Source of the DNA: a virus
IMG/VR virus record: IMGVR_UViG_3300044966_000310
Coordinates: 1 to 24,336 of that record
Length of the DNA: 24,336 nt
Strand: one strand, 5' to 3'
In this document: positions 1-5,970 of the stretch, piece by piece
Numbering within the stretch: position 1 is the stretch's first letter
Layout: each line of letters begins with the position of its first letter
The notes under the pieces: generated by a model
Seen by the model: the letters and a program-made list of their open reading frames with translations, nothing else
Told to the model about the DNA's origin: nothing
The model's database searches: none
Made by a program: the position numbers and the translations under genes

Positions 1-1
1 A

Positions 2-61
2 CTTAGAGTTGTAAAAGAGAATGGTTTTACGTCGTACGATACAGATTTAGAAATACGATAA
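2..61 (+). CDS. C-terminal end of an upstream gene (partial)
   Basis: An open frame enters from the left edge and stops with TAA at 59-61, leaving 19 codons (ending ...TDLEIR). A hairpin follows at once and the next gene starts at 129, which fits the end of a real rightward gene. Too short to identify; it could be a chance open frame. Confidence 0.4.
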   Translation, partial: LRVVKENGFTSYDTDLEIR

Positions 62-65
62 ATGT

Positions 66-91
66 ATGCCACTTTATTTTTAGAGTGGCAT
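66..91 (+). terminator. Stem-loop after the upstream gene
   Basis: Perfect 8-bp inverted repeat, ATGCCACT (66-73) and AGTGGCAT (84-91), around a 10-base T-rich loop, five bases after the stop codon at 59-61. There is no T run after the stem, so it may be a 3'-end stabilising hairpin and not a classic intrinsic terminator. Confidence 0.4.
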
Positions 92-102
92 TCTCACGAC
101 TA

Positions 103-110
103 ATAAATAG
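103..110 (+). promoter_or_regulatory. T4-type late promoter box AATAAATA
   Basis: Seven of eight bases match the T4 late -10 box TATAAATA. By T4 geometry transcription would start near 116, giving a 13-base leader to the ATG at 129 that includes GGAA. Weak alone, but the same kind of box recurs before other genes here. Confidence 0.4.
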
Positions 111-128
111 TTATTATATGGAATTATT

Positions 129-452
129 ATGTTACCAAATGAAGAATTACACGACGAAATAATGAATGCGTTTAATGAATACTTTAAAGCACATCAACGT
201 TGGGTTACTATACAAAACTCATCAACTGTTGTAGATTTACGTAAAGAATTAATGGCTATGAGAAAACTTAGTATTAAGTTAAGAAAGTATTGTGAAGATC
301 AACGTAATGTTGTACAAGATTGGCGTTACTTTCACTTTTCTCCTAAACAACCTAGTAAACGCGCTAAAGCATTGATAGCAGAGCGTGATCAAAAAATAAA
401 AGATGGCACTGCAGATCCGATAACTAAAATAAAGATCAAACACAGACACTAA
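129..452 (+). CDS. Small basic helical protein, unknown function
   Basis: A 107-residue protein with no signal peptide or membrane segment. The middle (about residues 8-65) looks alpha-helical and charged (ELMAMRKLSIKLRKYCEDQR), and the C-terminus is strongly basic, ending KIKIKHRH, so nucleic-acid binding is possible. I do not recognise the family with certainty; there is a loose resemblance in layout to small 'histone-like' proteins annotated in T4-like cyanophages, which I would not rely on. The start is supported by GGAA just upstream. It is eight bases ahead of the nuclease gene at 461 and is probably co-transcribed with it. Confidence 0.7.
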   Translation: MLPNEELHDEIMNAFNEYFKAHQRWVTIQNSSTVVDLRKELMAMRKLSIKLRKYCEDQRNVVQDWRYFHFSPKQPSKRAKALIAERDQKIKDGTADPITKIKIKHRH

Positions 453-460
453 GGAACAGT

Positions 461-979
461 ATGCCAAGCAAATCTAAAACAAAAGGGAACAGTTGGGAAA
501 ATACAGTATCAAAACATTTAAGCTCACTGTATAATGCATCTTTCATGCGGGTGCCAGGAAGTGGTGCTTATATCGGAGGTAAGAATTCAGTGCGCAAAGA
601 CTTATTACATGAAGGACAAATTCGTGCGATGAAAGGTGATATTGTACCGCCATTAAATTGGAAACACTTTAATGCTGAATGTAAATCTTATGCTGATTTT
701 CCATTTCATCAATTGTTTACTGCAGGTGAAATTAAGATTTTAGATACTTGGATTGAGCAAACTTTAGAAGTTGCTGATGCGGATGATTTTAATATCATTA
801 TGATGAAGTTTAATCGCAAAGGCTCTTATGTTGCGTTTGAACATAAACATATCAAAAAATTCAAACTACAAAAAAGTGTAGACTATTACTCCAAAAAGAA
901 CGGTAAATGGGTGTTTACTGATTACGATTCTTTTTGGAGTGAAAATAAAGATGTTGTTGAAAAACTTTCTAAAGTGTAA
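461..979 (+). CDS. PD-(D/E)XK superfamily nuclease (resolvase-like)
   Basis: A 172-residue protein with a recognisable PD-(D/E)XK catalytic pattern: an early glutamate in GNSWE (E13), an aspartate in KGDIVPP (D60), then the E-x-K pair in AECKSY (E73, K75), about the spacing seen in phage Holliday-junction-resolvase-like and other small nucleases. A conserved-looking RVPGSGAYIGGKN stretch precedes the catalytic Asp. Expected role: metal-dependent cleavage of DNA in recombination or repair, or branch removal before packaging; the exact substrate cannot be read from sequence. AAGGA lies just before the start at 461. Its 3' end overlaps by 11 bases the 3' end of the convergent HNH-like gene (stop at 969-971). 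Confidence 0.7.
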   Translation: MPSKSKTKGNSWENTVSKHLSSLYNASFMRVPGSGAYIGGKNSVRKDLLHEGQIRAMKGDIVPPLNWKHFNAECKSYADFPFHQLFTAGEIKILDTWIEQTLEVADADDFNIIMMKFNRKGSYVAFEHKHIKKFKLQKSVDYYSKKNGKWVFTDYDSFWSENKDVVEKLSKV

Positions 980-1955
980 GATCCGAATCTGGGTTAATAG
1001 GTTGATCTAATGCAGATATAATTTGATTAACATCTAAGAGTTTTATATTATAACGTGTTATTGAATAGTTAGCAATATCACTACACAGACTAATAAATTC
1101 ACTATAACTAGTTGTCCATTTCATCATATTCATTCTAACTAATACAAACTCAACATTACCTTTATGATATCCTTTAGAAGGATCTATACGATCCGGGCTT
1201 GATTTAAGTCCAGATAATCTGCCGTTATCTAATGATGTTTTTCCTTCATGAAATGGTATATGTGTAAATGCGCACTTCCAATCTTGGGTATTAATTAGAT
1301 CCCATAAATCTTGATATGACATAGATACTGTAAATTTTTCGCCTAACTGTTCTCCATCTTTAAGTTTTCCTATATTTTTAATTAATCGGTCATAAATGCT
1401 AGTTGACGCTACAAACCACATGTAATGTTTTTTATTATTCCTGTCGTAGTCGGCTGGTAAAGGCCCTTGAATATTGTTTACATACTCATAGGTCGCTAAT
1501 GATTTTTTATATCGTAATTTAAGTGGTTCTAACTTATCTTTATAGCTGTTATCCGATGCTATTATTGAATCTACATTATAATTAAATTCTTTACTAGATG
1601 ATCTAGTGTATAAACTTTGTCTCCATACTCTGTTAGCTTTAAATTCAATAGGAGTAATAGTCGGTTCTTTTTCTAATGCAGATTTTATATGTTTAACCCT
1701 TTGAGCAGTATTTGCAAGTATTGTAGCTGCACGAGATGAATACATATCAAACATTTGATCGGTAATCTCGACTGGTTTGCGAGGATTAAGTAATATTGCA
1801 AGATCAGATTGTAAATTAATTAATAAATCTAATTCAGATTGTTGCATATAATTAACAATATGCATTAGTCCGGTACGTGTAGGTGGGGCTAGCATTTTAT
1901 TAAGTTTGTTAAGAATTATATCTAATTTTCTAATATAATATGCTTGTGCTTTCAT
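969..1955 (-). CDS. HNH-like nuclease, paralogue B (downstream of the pair)
   Basis: The C-terminal third carries an HNH-fold signature: WKCAF (C228), then SSPDRIDPSKGYHKGNVEF and NMMK (N276). The first catalytic His of canonical HNH enzymes (DHI) is replaced by Arg (DRID, residues 255-258), a form common in phage 'HNH' proteins whose activity is uncertain. The N-terminal 200 residues are charged and unrecognised. I place the start at 1955 (MKAQAYY) and not at 1970: GGAAG sits eight bases before the inner ATG, while the outer ATG has no ribosome binding site and would overlap the preceding gene. With this start the gene begins one base after the stop of the other HNH-like gene, so the two are probably translationally coupled. 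Confidence 0.65.
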   Translation of the reverse strand: MKAQAYYIRKLDIILNKLNKMLAPPTRTGLMHIVNYMQQSELDLLINLQSDLAILLNPRKPVEITDQMFDMYSSRAATILANTAQRVKHIKSALEKEPTITPIEFKANRVWRQSLYTRSSSKEFNYNVDSIIASDNSYKDKLEPLKLRYKKSLATYEYVNNIQGPLPADYDRNNKKHYMWFVASTSIYDRLIKNIGKLKDGEQLGEKFTVSMSYQDLWDLINTQDWKCAFTHIPFHEGKTSLDNGRLSGLKSSPDRIDPSKGYHKGNVEFVLVRMNMMKWTTSYSEFISLCSDIANYSITRYNIKLLDVNQIISALDQPINPDSDLTL

Positions 1956-1956
1956 T

Positions 1957-2733
1957 TTAAATACTTCCATTTGTTTTATTTACTGTATTCTTATCATGTA
2001 TAAATTTACATAATGATACTACCTGTGGAACTGTTAATTGATTTTTCATAACGTTAACTGCATGTGTAGTAAACCAAAGATTTCCAACTTCATACCGTTT
2101 ATCCGAATCAATTCGATCAAAACTTAACCGATTATTTGTTTCATTAAATTCTCTATTAGATAACGCACATCGCCATTGTTGTTTTTTTATTATATCCCAC
2201 ATCTCTAAAGTAGTTATCGTGCAATCTCTCCGCAATACTACATCTTTTGCAATTCTTTTCCATTGCTCGTGTAATGGATTAGTTAGGTCGAGATCAGGCG
2301 GCATTGGATTATTTAACAGTATGTCTTTAGGTTGTCTTTTAACTTTAGGTGGTTGATTTATAGCATCACGGTCTTTAAGGAACCGATTAAAAATATCAAT
2401 TTTTCGCCTTGCCTTTGCATCAGATACTATTGGTTTAGTTTCTATAAAACTTGTTAAAAAATTGTAATCTTCAGGTGTTACATGTTCTCTATAATATGAA
2501 TAGTTCGGATCTAATTGTATATTTTTATCTGAATTAAGAAACTTATTAATGTTAGTTACTATCTTTTTATATTTTAATATATTGGTACTTTGTAAAGAGG
2601 CAACATTACTAGTTTGCTGAGGTAACACATCTTTGTCTGTTTGCGCAATATCAGCCTTTACGTTTATATTTTGTTGGTTAATTGCACGGGTAGGGGTAGG
2701 TTCAGTTTCTTTTAAAATATCTATAACTCTCAT
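1957..2733 (-). CDS. HNH-like nuclease, paralogue A, with capsid-targeting-like N-terminus
   Basis: A 258-residue protein. The C-terminal domain matches its downstream neighbour motif for motif: WRCAL (C189), SFDRIDSDKRYEVGNLWF (DRID 206-209, N218) and NVMK (N227), so they are diverged paralogues. Both carry Arg at the usual first His of the HNH motif. The N-terminus MRVIDILKETEPTPTR resembles the short capsid-targeting signals of T4 internal proteins, with an LKE triplet (7-9) fitting the (L/I)xE rule of the T4 gp21 protease; that is inference. Ribosome binding site AAAGGAA lies seven bases before the ATG. The pair is leftward between two rightward blocks. It could be a free-standing homing-type nuclease, but neither gene interrupts a recognisable conserved gene. 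Confidence 0.65.
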   Translation of the reverse strand: MRVIDILKETEPTPTRAINQQNINVKADIAQTDKDVLPQQTSNVASLQSTNILKYKKIVTNINKFLNSDKNIQLDPNYSYYREHVTPEDYNFLTSFIETKPIVSDAKARRKIDIFNRFLKDRDAINQPPKVKRQPKDILLNNPMPPDLDLTNPLHEQWKRIAKDVVLRRDCTITTLEMWDIIKKQQWRCALSNREFNETNNRLSFDRIDSDKRYEVGNLWFTTHAVNVMKNQLTVPQVVSLCKFIHDKNTVNKTNGSI

Positions 2734-2774
2734 GTGTGTTCCTTTTGTTTATTTACCTTTGGCAATCATTGCAT

Positions 2775-2803
2775 TTGACTTTTGATACTAAAGGCTGTAT
2801 AAT
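2775..2803 (+). promoter_or_regulatory. Near-consensus sigma70 promoter upstream of rnhA
   Basis: TTGACT (2775-2780), a 17-base spacer and a perfect TATAAT (2798-2803): five of six and six of six matches at optimal spacing. Transcription would start near 2810, giving a leader of about 70 bases that contains a small AACAA/TTGTT stem (2811-2830). This looks like an early promoter read by unmodified host polymerase and is the best host-type promoter in the window. Confidence 0.7.
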
Positions 2804-2832
2804 CAGTTCTAACAAGGTGGAGAAGTTGTTCA

Positions 2833-2840
2833 GATAAATA
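2833..2840 (+). promoter_or_regulatory. T4-type late promoter box GATAAATA
   Basis: Seven of eight matches to TATAAATA, inside the leader produced by the sigma70 promoter at 2775-2803. A late start near 2846 would give rnhA a second transcript. The early-then-late arrangement is plausible for T4-like phages; no experimental support is visible. Confidence 0.35.
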
Positions 2841-2881
2841 TTTGTTTAAAAATACTAAACCTATATATCTAACAAAACACT

Positions 2882-3301
2882 ATGGAAGAACTTGTAATAA
2901 TTTATACAGACGGCGCATGTGTACCAAATCCAGGTAAAGGCGGATGGGGTGCTACTATGCAATACAGAGACGTCATTAAAGAATTTTCTGGAACAGAACC
3001 ACAAACTACTAACAACCGTATGGAAATGCAAGCTGCTATTGAAGCACTATCGCGTTTAAAAAGACCATGCAAAGTTAGGATTTATTCTGATTCAAAATAT
3101 CTTGTTGATGGTTTTACACAATGGTTTCCTAATTGGAAAAAGAAAGGGCGTACTGATTACTTAAATCGTGATCTATGGCTTAAATTAGAAACTGTTGCTG
3201 CTGCACACACTATAGATTGGCAATGGGTTAAAGCCCATGCAGGTAATCCAGGTAACGAACGCGCTAATGATTTAGCAGAAGCTGCTGCTCGTAACAACTA
3301 A
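2882..3301 (+). CDS. rnhA: Ribonuclease HI
   Basis: A 139-residue cellular-type RNase HI that hydrolyses the RNA strand of RNA-DNA hybrids, expected to remove primers or R-loops during phage replication. All catalytic residues are present at near E. coli positions: D10 (YTDGAC), E48 (NNRMEMQA), D70 (YSDSKYL), the loop His H119 (VKAHAGNPGNERAN) and D130. The basic-protrusion region (WFPNWKKKGRTDYLNRDLW, 81-99) is kept, and the length is close to the family norm. It is not related to the T4 rnh product, which is a FEN-type nuclease. The start has only a weak ribosome binding site, but the N-terminus aligns correctly with the family. A strong sigma70 promoter and a late box lie upstream. Confidence 0.95.
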   Translation: MEELVIIYTDGACVPNPGKGGWGATMQYRDVIKEFSGTEPQTTNNRMEMQAAIEALSRLKRPCKVRIYSDSKYLVDGFTQWFPNWKKKGRTDYLNRDLWLKLETVAAAHTIDWQWVKAHAGNPGNERANDLAEAAARNN

Positions 3302-3321
3302 CCACTTTTAACCCCTTGTTT

Positions 3322-3365
3322 AAAACACTTTTGTAAATACTAGACAAAACACACAAAACACTTTT
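3322..3365 (+). repeat. Pair of 11-bp direct repeats 33 bp apart
   Basis: AAAACACTTTT occurs at 3322-3332 and again at 3355-3365, start to start 33 bp, about three helical turns. The second copy overlaps the proposed -10 region of the RNA promoter. It could be a two-site operator; it could also be chance in AT-rich DNA. Confidence 0.4.
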
Positions 3366-3368
3366 AAT
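3341..3368 (+). promoter_or_regulatory. Sigma70-like promoter for the structured RNA
   Basis: TAGACA (3341-3346), 16 bases, TTTAAT (3363-3368). Four to five matches in each hexamer at acceptable spacing. The predicted start near 3375 lies ten bases before the first strand of the long-range helix that encloses the RNA domain (3385), which is what an RNA-specific promoter should look like. Confidence 0.45.
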
Positions 3369-3374
3369 TCACAC

Positions 3375-3845
3375 TAACATAAGGTTGGCAGGCCGGATTG
3401 TAATACTGCTGAGACAAGTTCTGGAAACGAGAACCGCTGCTCAAATCGTTGATTGTGCAACGACTTTTAAACACTACCCTCTCGCAAGAGGATGCCAAAA
3501 GCAACGTCCATTGATGTCAATGCTTTGTTTAATCGGAATGGTGGTCTAGCTGTATTTGAAAAAGAATACATAGGCTTTAAATCTGTAGAATACTAGTAAT
3601 AGTAACAATTTTGTAATGATATACGAAGCACCTGAAAGTTATATCTTAAAAATACCTGTAAGTGTCGGTCCGGAGGTAGCCAATAGCAAAAGTCTACAGT
3701 CATATAAATTCTTACTGCAAATTCCATGGCGATGGGGTGAAATCATGCATCTATTTTTATTAGGGTGCATCTGACTTCAAAAGTGATATCTCTTTATTAA
3801 AATAATTAAATTATATTAATTCATTTATAATTTAATTGTTTTTTT
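3375..3845 (+). ncRNA. Candidate large structured phage noncoding RNA
   Basis: No open frame of useful length exists from 3302 to 3990, and composition between about 3385 and 3775 is richer in G and C than the flanks. A long-range helix closes the core: TTGGC (3385-3389) with GCCAA (3679-3683), and CCGGA (3393-3397) with TCCGG (3669-3673). Inside lie GTTCTG-GAAA-C-G-AGAAC (3418-3434, GNRA loop), TCGTTG/CAACGA (3446-3463), CCTCT-CGCA-AGAGG (3478-3491), AAAGCA-ACGTC/GATGT-TGCTTT (3498-3526), TGTATT/AATACA (3551-3570) and GATATA/TATATC (3618-3645). TACCT (3653-3657) can pair with AGGTA (3674-3678) as a pseudoknot. A further hairpin ATGCATCTA/TAGGgTGCAT (3745-3770) precedes the terminator-like stem. 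I cannot match it to tmRNA, RNase P RNA, a group I intron or SRP RNA. GOLLD and ROOL are known large RNAs of phages and should be tested. Confidence 0.55.
3804..3845 (+). terminator. AT-only stem-loop with T7 tract
   Basis: Perfect 12-bp inverted repeat, AATTAAATTATA (3804-3815) and TATAATTTAATT (3826-3837), ten-base loop, then G and seven T (3839-3845). The stem is all A/T, so it is weaker than a usual intrinsic terminator, but it is well placed to end the structured RNA. Confidence 0.45.
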
Positions 3846-3891
3846 CATTATTGCTGTTAGAGAGAATAGTATTGAGCGATAGCGAAAATAC

Positions 3892-3914
3892 AGATGAACG
3901 TTAGTTCATCTTTT
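3892..3914 (+). terminator. Intrinsic terminator-like hairpin
   Basis: AGATGAAC (3892-3899), GTTA loop, GTTCATCT (3904-3911), followed by TTT (3912-3914). An 8-bp stem with a tetraloop and short T tract, about 80 bases before the next gene. It may back up the AT-only stem at 3804-3845. Confidence 0.5.
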
Positions 3915-3933
3915 AATATGAAATATAATTTTT

Positions 3934-3941
3934 AATAAATA
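3934..3941 (+). promoter_or_regulatory. T4-type late promoter box AATAAATA
   Basis: Seven of eight matches to TATAAATA, 49 bases before the ATG at 3991. It sits in the loop of a 9-bp inverted repeat (TAATATGAA 3914-3922, TTCATATTA 3942-3950). The leader would also carry GATAATG/CATTATC (3958-3977) directly before AAGGA (3981-3985). Confidence 0.4.
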
Positions 3942-3990
3942 TTCATATTATATAAGGGATAATGTTTTCACATTATCATTAAGGACAATT

Positions 3991-4857
3991 ATGAAAATTT
4001 ACGAGATTACAAGCAGAACGCCGAATGAACAGTTAATTAATGAAGAATTAAAAAAATTATCTGAAGCAATTAGCAGATTTCAACCTATTAATGAATCTAC
4101 AACTGCACCTGTTAGTGCTGCTCCCGGGTTCTTTTCTAAATCAATGTCTGCTGTTTTAAAATTTTTAAAAGGAGTTAGCTTGTTTTATCTAGCTAAACCG
4201 TTTTATAAATGCTATACTAACATGCAAACTGCTGAAGAAAATTTAAAAGATGATAAATCACCAGATGCTGAAAAACGATATAATGAAGAATTGGTTATTC
4301 AAGTTGGATTATTAGTTGCCGGTATTGCTAGTGCGTTGTTAACCATGGGTGTATTTAAAACAGCAACTGCATTTTTAGGATTTATAAGATATGTTCCATT
4401 TGTAGGACCTATTATTGCAAACATTATTAATTTGTTATCTGCTAGCGCACAAGTTTACGTATTGAGTGAGTTATCTTCTGTAGAAGGAAGAAATAAACTT
4501 GCAAAGTTACTTACTGGAACAATATTAGGTAATGGTGTTAAAGGTTTAGGTACAGGGGTAGTTGAAGCATACAAATATATTGCCGATGTAGTTAACTCTG
4601 CACTAGACGAAGAAGCTAAAACAACTGCTACTGAAAAACCAGCTGATAATTCTAATGAAAAACCAGCTGATAAATCTGCAGAAACTCCTGCAGCTGCAGT
4701 TAGTCCATCTAACAATGAACCAAAAACTACAGACACTCCACCTGAAACTGTTAAGAAAAATCCAAATGCATTAGATTGGACTAAAGACGACGGACAACCT
4801 AAATACACACAAGATAGAATGGGCAGAGATGCTAAATCTGGTAGACAAACGCTATAA
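3991..4857 (+). CDS. Membrane protein with capsid-targeting-like N-terminus
   Basis: A 288-residue protein I cannot assign to a family. Residues 1-20 (MKIYEITSRTPNEQLINEEL) resemble the capsid-targeting sequence of T4 internal proteins, and INE triplets at 16-18 and 33-35 fit the gp21 protease rule (L/I)xE. Two hydrophobic stretches follow at about 104-155 (LLVAGIASALLTMGVF and FVGPIIANIINLL), with a shorter one near 55-70. The last third is hydrophilic, rich in Pro, Ala, Thr and Lys, with a short repeat (EKPADNSN, EKPADKSA). The start has AAGGA six bases upstream. The stop abuts the stop of the convergent gp51-like frame with no gap. A packaged protein that acts at the host membrane during DNA delivery fits the features, but it is inference. 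Confidence 0.75.
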   Translation: MKIYEITSRTPNEQLINEELKKLSEAISRFQPINESTTAPVSAAPGFFSKSMSAVLKFLKGVSLFYLAKPFYKCYTNMQTAEENLKDDKSPDAEKRYNEELVIQVGLLVAGIASALLTMGVFKTATAFLGFIRYVPFVGPIIANIINLLSASAQVYVLSELSSVEGRNKLAKLLTGTILGNGVKGLGTGVVEAYKYIADVVNSALDEEAKTTATEKPADNSNEKPADKSAETPAAAVSPSNNEPKTTDTPPETVKKNPNALDWTKDDGQPKYTQDRMGRDAKSGRQTL

Positions 4858-5091
4858 TTAAAGAAGTGGCATTCTAGATTCTTTAGTCATTTCAATATTT
4901 TCATTAATTACATTATACATCACTAAACGATCTTCATACCCTAAGATGTAGAGGAGGTCGTTTATACTAACTCCTCCTCTCATATACCAACTTAGTTTAA
5001 ATAACTCATGTTTAAATTGTTTACTTTCGTTGTCAAGCCTAATTAGGTATGTTTCGACTTCTTTTCTCGATAACCCAATTAGGCGGGAGCG
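4858..5091 (-). CDS. 51: gp51-like domain without a start codon (-1 frameshift product of gp26)
   Basis: This 77-codon frame lies directly downstream of the gp26-like gene, in the -1 frame relative to it. It contains the pattern WYMRGGVSINDLLYILGYED and ends ESRMPLL, which I recognise from the small protein encoded after gp26 in T4-like phages (T4 gp51 position, baseplate hub assembly). No ATG, GTG or TTG occurs before the conserved part; the first in-frame ATG is inside it. The frame is open back through the T6 run near the gp26 stop. The simplest reading is a gp26-gp51 fusion of about 349 residues made by -1 slippage at 5097-5091. An ATT start at 5079-5077 is the main alternative. The frame stops at 4858-4860, abutting the convergent gene. 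Confidence 0.75.
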   Translation of the reverse strand, partial: RSRLIGLSRKEVETYLIRLDNESKQFKHELFKLSWYMRGGVSINDLLYILGYEDRLVMYNVINENIEMTKESRMPLL

Positions 5092-5097
5092 AAAAAA
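5037..5097 (-). promoter_or_regulatory. Programmed -1 frameshift site: slippery heptamer plus downstream stem
   Basis: Read on the minus strand, gp26 codons TCT TTT TTC contain the heptamer T TTT TTC (5097-5091), which fits the X XXY YYZ rule. Six bases later GCCTAATT (5084-5077) can pair perfectly with AATTAGGC (5044-5037), an 8-bp stem at normal stimulator distance. A short CCC/GGG pairing (5087-5085 with 5076-5074) could add a pseudoknot. The gp26 stop (5081-5079) lies between. Confidence 0.7.
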
Positions 5098-5906
5098 GAT
5101 GATTGATCTAAATCAATTGATAATTTAGATTCATATTTACAATTAGCACCACTACAAACGACATCAACTTCTGGAATTTTCCAAATGTCTTTATTTTTAT
5201 TAAACTGAGTGCGCAGTTCATTGATTATATCTCTATCACAATTTTCAATCCATTCGCGAATGAAATGCGATTCTGTTACTACTGCAGTTCCGGTATCAAT
5301 TGACTCAATGCTTGCTGAATAAATTTCAGTTTGTAATACACCTAGTTCTATAAACAATTGGCTTACTGTTGATTTATGATCATCAGCATCACTATCTGAT
5401 GCAGCCAATCGTTGTTGTAGTTTAAAATTTACTAATGAAAAATTAGTTGATTGCTTATAAGTTAAAGGTTGCAACTTAATAATTAATCCATGAGTTTCGA
5501 CTGTATTTTCAAAGTTGCAAGTTGCAAAATGATCAATTACTGTTCCTAAATCAACGTCATAATCATTTTGTGATCCGCACTGCGGGCATCTGTGTGTAAT
5601 TTCTAACACATTACCAAATGTTGCAATTCGAATTGCAACTAATAACAAATCTGTATCTAACGAAGTAACTTCCCAACCGTCTTTAATTCCTGGACAGCAA
5701 CTTTCAAATAATTTAGCAGTACTTTCTCCAGCTAGTAATGCATCAGGAGTTTTCATTAGAATTTCATCCATACCTGTCATACTATAAATTGATAAATGAG
5801 TAGGGTCACCACTAATTGACCCTAATTTATTATAAATTCCTTTTGACGGTAATGGAATGTAAATTTTTGGTTGTCTATAAAATTGTTGTAAAGGGTTATT
5901 TGCCAT
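5079..5906 (-). CDS. 26: T4 gp26-like baseplate/tail assembly protein
   Basis: A 275-residue member of the T4 gp26 baseplate family (T4 gp26 has about 208 residues). It shows the family layout: a YIPLPSKG segment near residue 15-23, the central DTDLLLVAIRIATFGN helix, then CPQCG (C107, C110) and a second cysteine pair (C251, C256) that together suggest a zinc ribbon. In T4, gp26 and gp51 act in assembly of the baseplate hub. The start has GGAG eight bases upstream. A perfect minus-strand TATAAATA (5938-5945) is 32 bases before the ATG. The last codons carry a slippery site that should fuse a fraction of the product to the gp51-like domain, as in the gpG/gpGT tail chaperones of lambda; the adjacent probable tape measure gene supports that analogy. 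Confidence 0.8.
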   Translation of the reverse strand: MANNPLQQFYRQPKIYIPLPSKGIYNKLGSISGDPTHLSIYSMTGMDEILMKTPDALLAGESTAKLFESCCPGIKDGWEVTSLDTDLLLVAIRIATFGNVLEITHRCPQCGSQNDYDVDLGTVIDHFATCNFENTVETHGLIIKLQPLTYKQSTNFSLVNFKLQQRLAASDSDADDHKSTVSQLFIELGVLQTEIYSASIESIDTGTAVVTESHFIREWIENCDRDIINELRTQFNKNKDIWKIPEVDVVCSGANCKYESKLSIDLDQSSFFAPA

Positions 5907-5917
5907 GCTTATCTCCG

Positions 5918-5925
5918 CATAAATA
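5918..5925 (+). promoter_or_regulatory. T4-type late promoter box CATAAATA
   Basis: Seven of eight matches to TATAAATA. Predicted start near 5931, 40 bases before the ATG at 5971. It faces the minus-strand box at 5938-5945, with only 12 bases between the two. Confidence 0.55.
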
Positions 5926-5937
5926 TATTATTAACCG

Positions 5938-5945
5938 TATTTATA
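5938..5945 (-). promoter_or_regulatory. Perfect T4 late promoter box TATAAATA (minus strand)
   Basis: The plus-strand TATTTATA is an exact TATAAATA on the minus strand. Predicted start near 5932, giving a 26-base leader to the gp26-like ATG at 5906. It is the only exact match I found in an intergenic position. Confidence 0.7.
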
Positions 5946-5970
5946 TACAAGAAATTATAGGATTTTTAAA

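Noticed and set aside
84-94. AGTGGCATTCT occurring both at 84-94 and at 4865-4875
   Set aside because: The second copy codes the end of the gp51-like frame and has no matching hairpin arm, so the 11-base identity is probably chance.
1955-1970. Start of the second HNH-like gene at 1970
   Set aside because: No ribosome binding site; the inner ATG at 1955 has GGAAG at correct distance and avoids the overlap.
3664-3683. Resemblance to the SRP RNA motif GGUCCGGAAGGAAGCAGCCAA
   Set aside because: Only GGTCCGGAGG and GCCAA match, the GGAAGCAG part is missing, and both halves are better used in the long-range helix.
3375-3845. Group I intron or tmRNA
   Set aside because: The stretch lies between complete genes with no split exon, and I find neither a convincing P7/P3 core nor tRNA-like ends.
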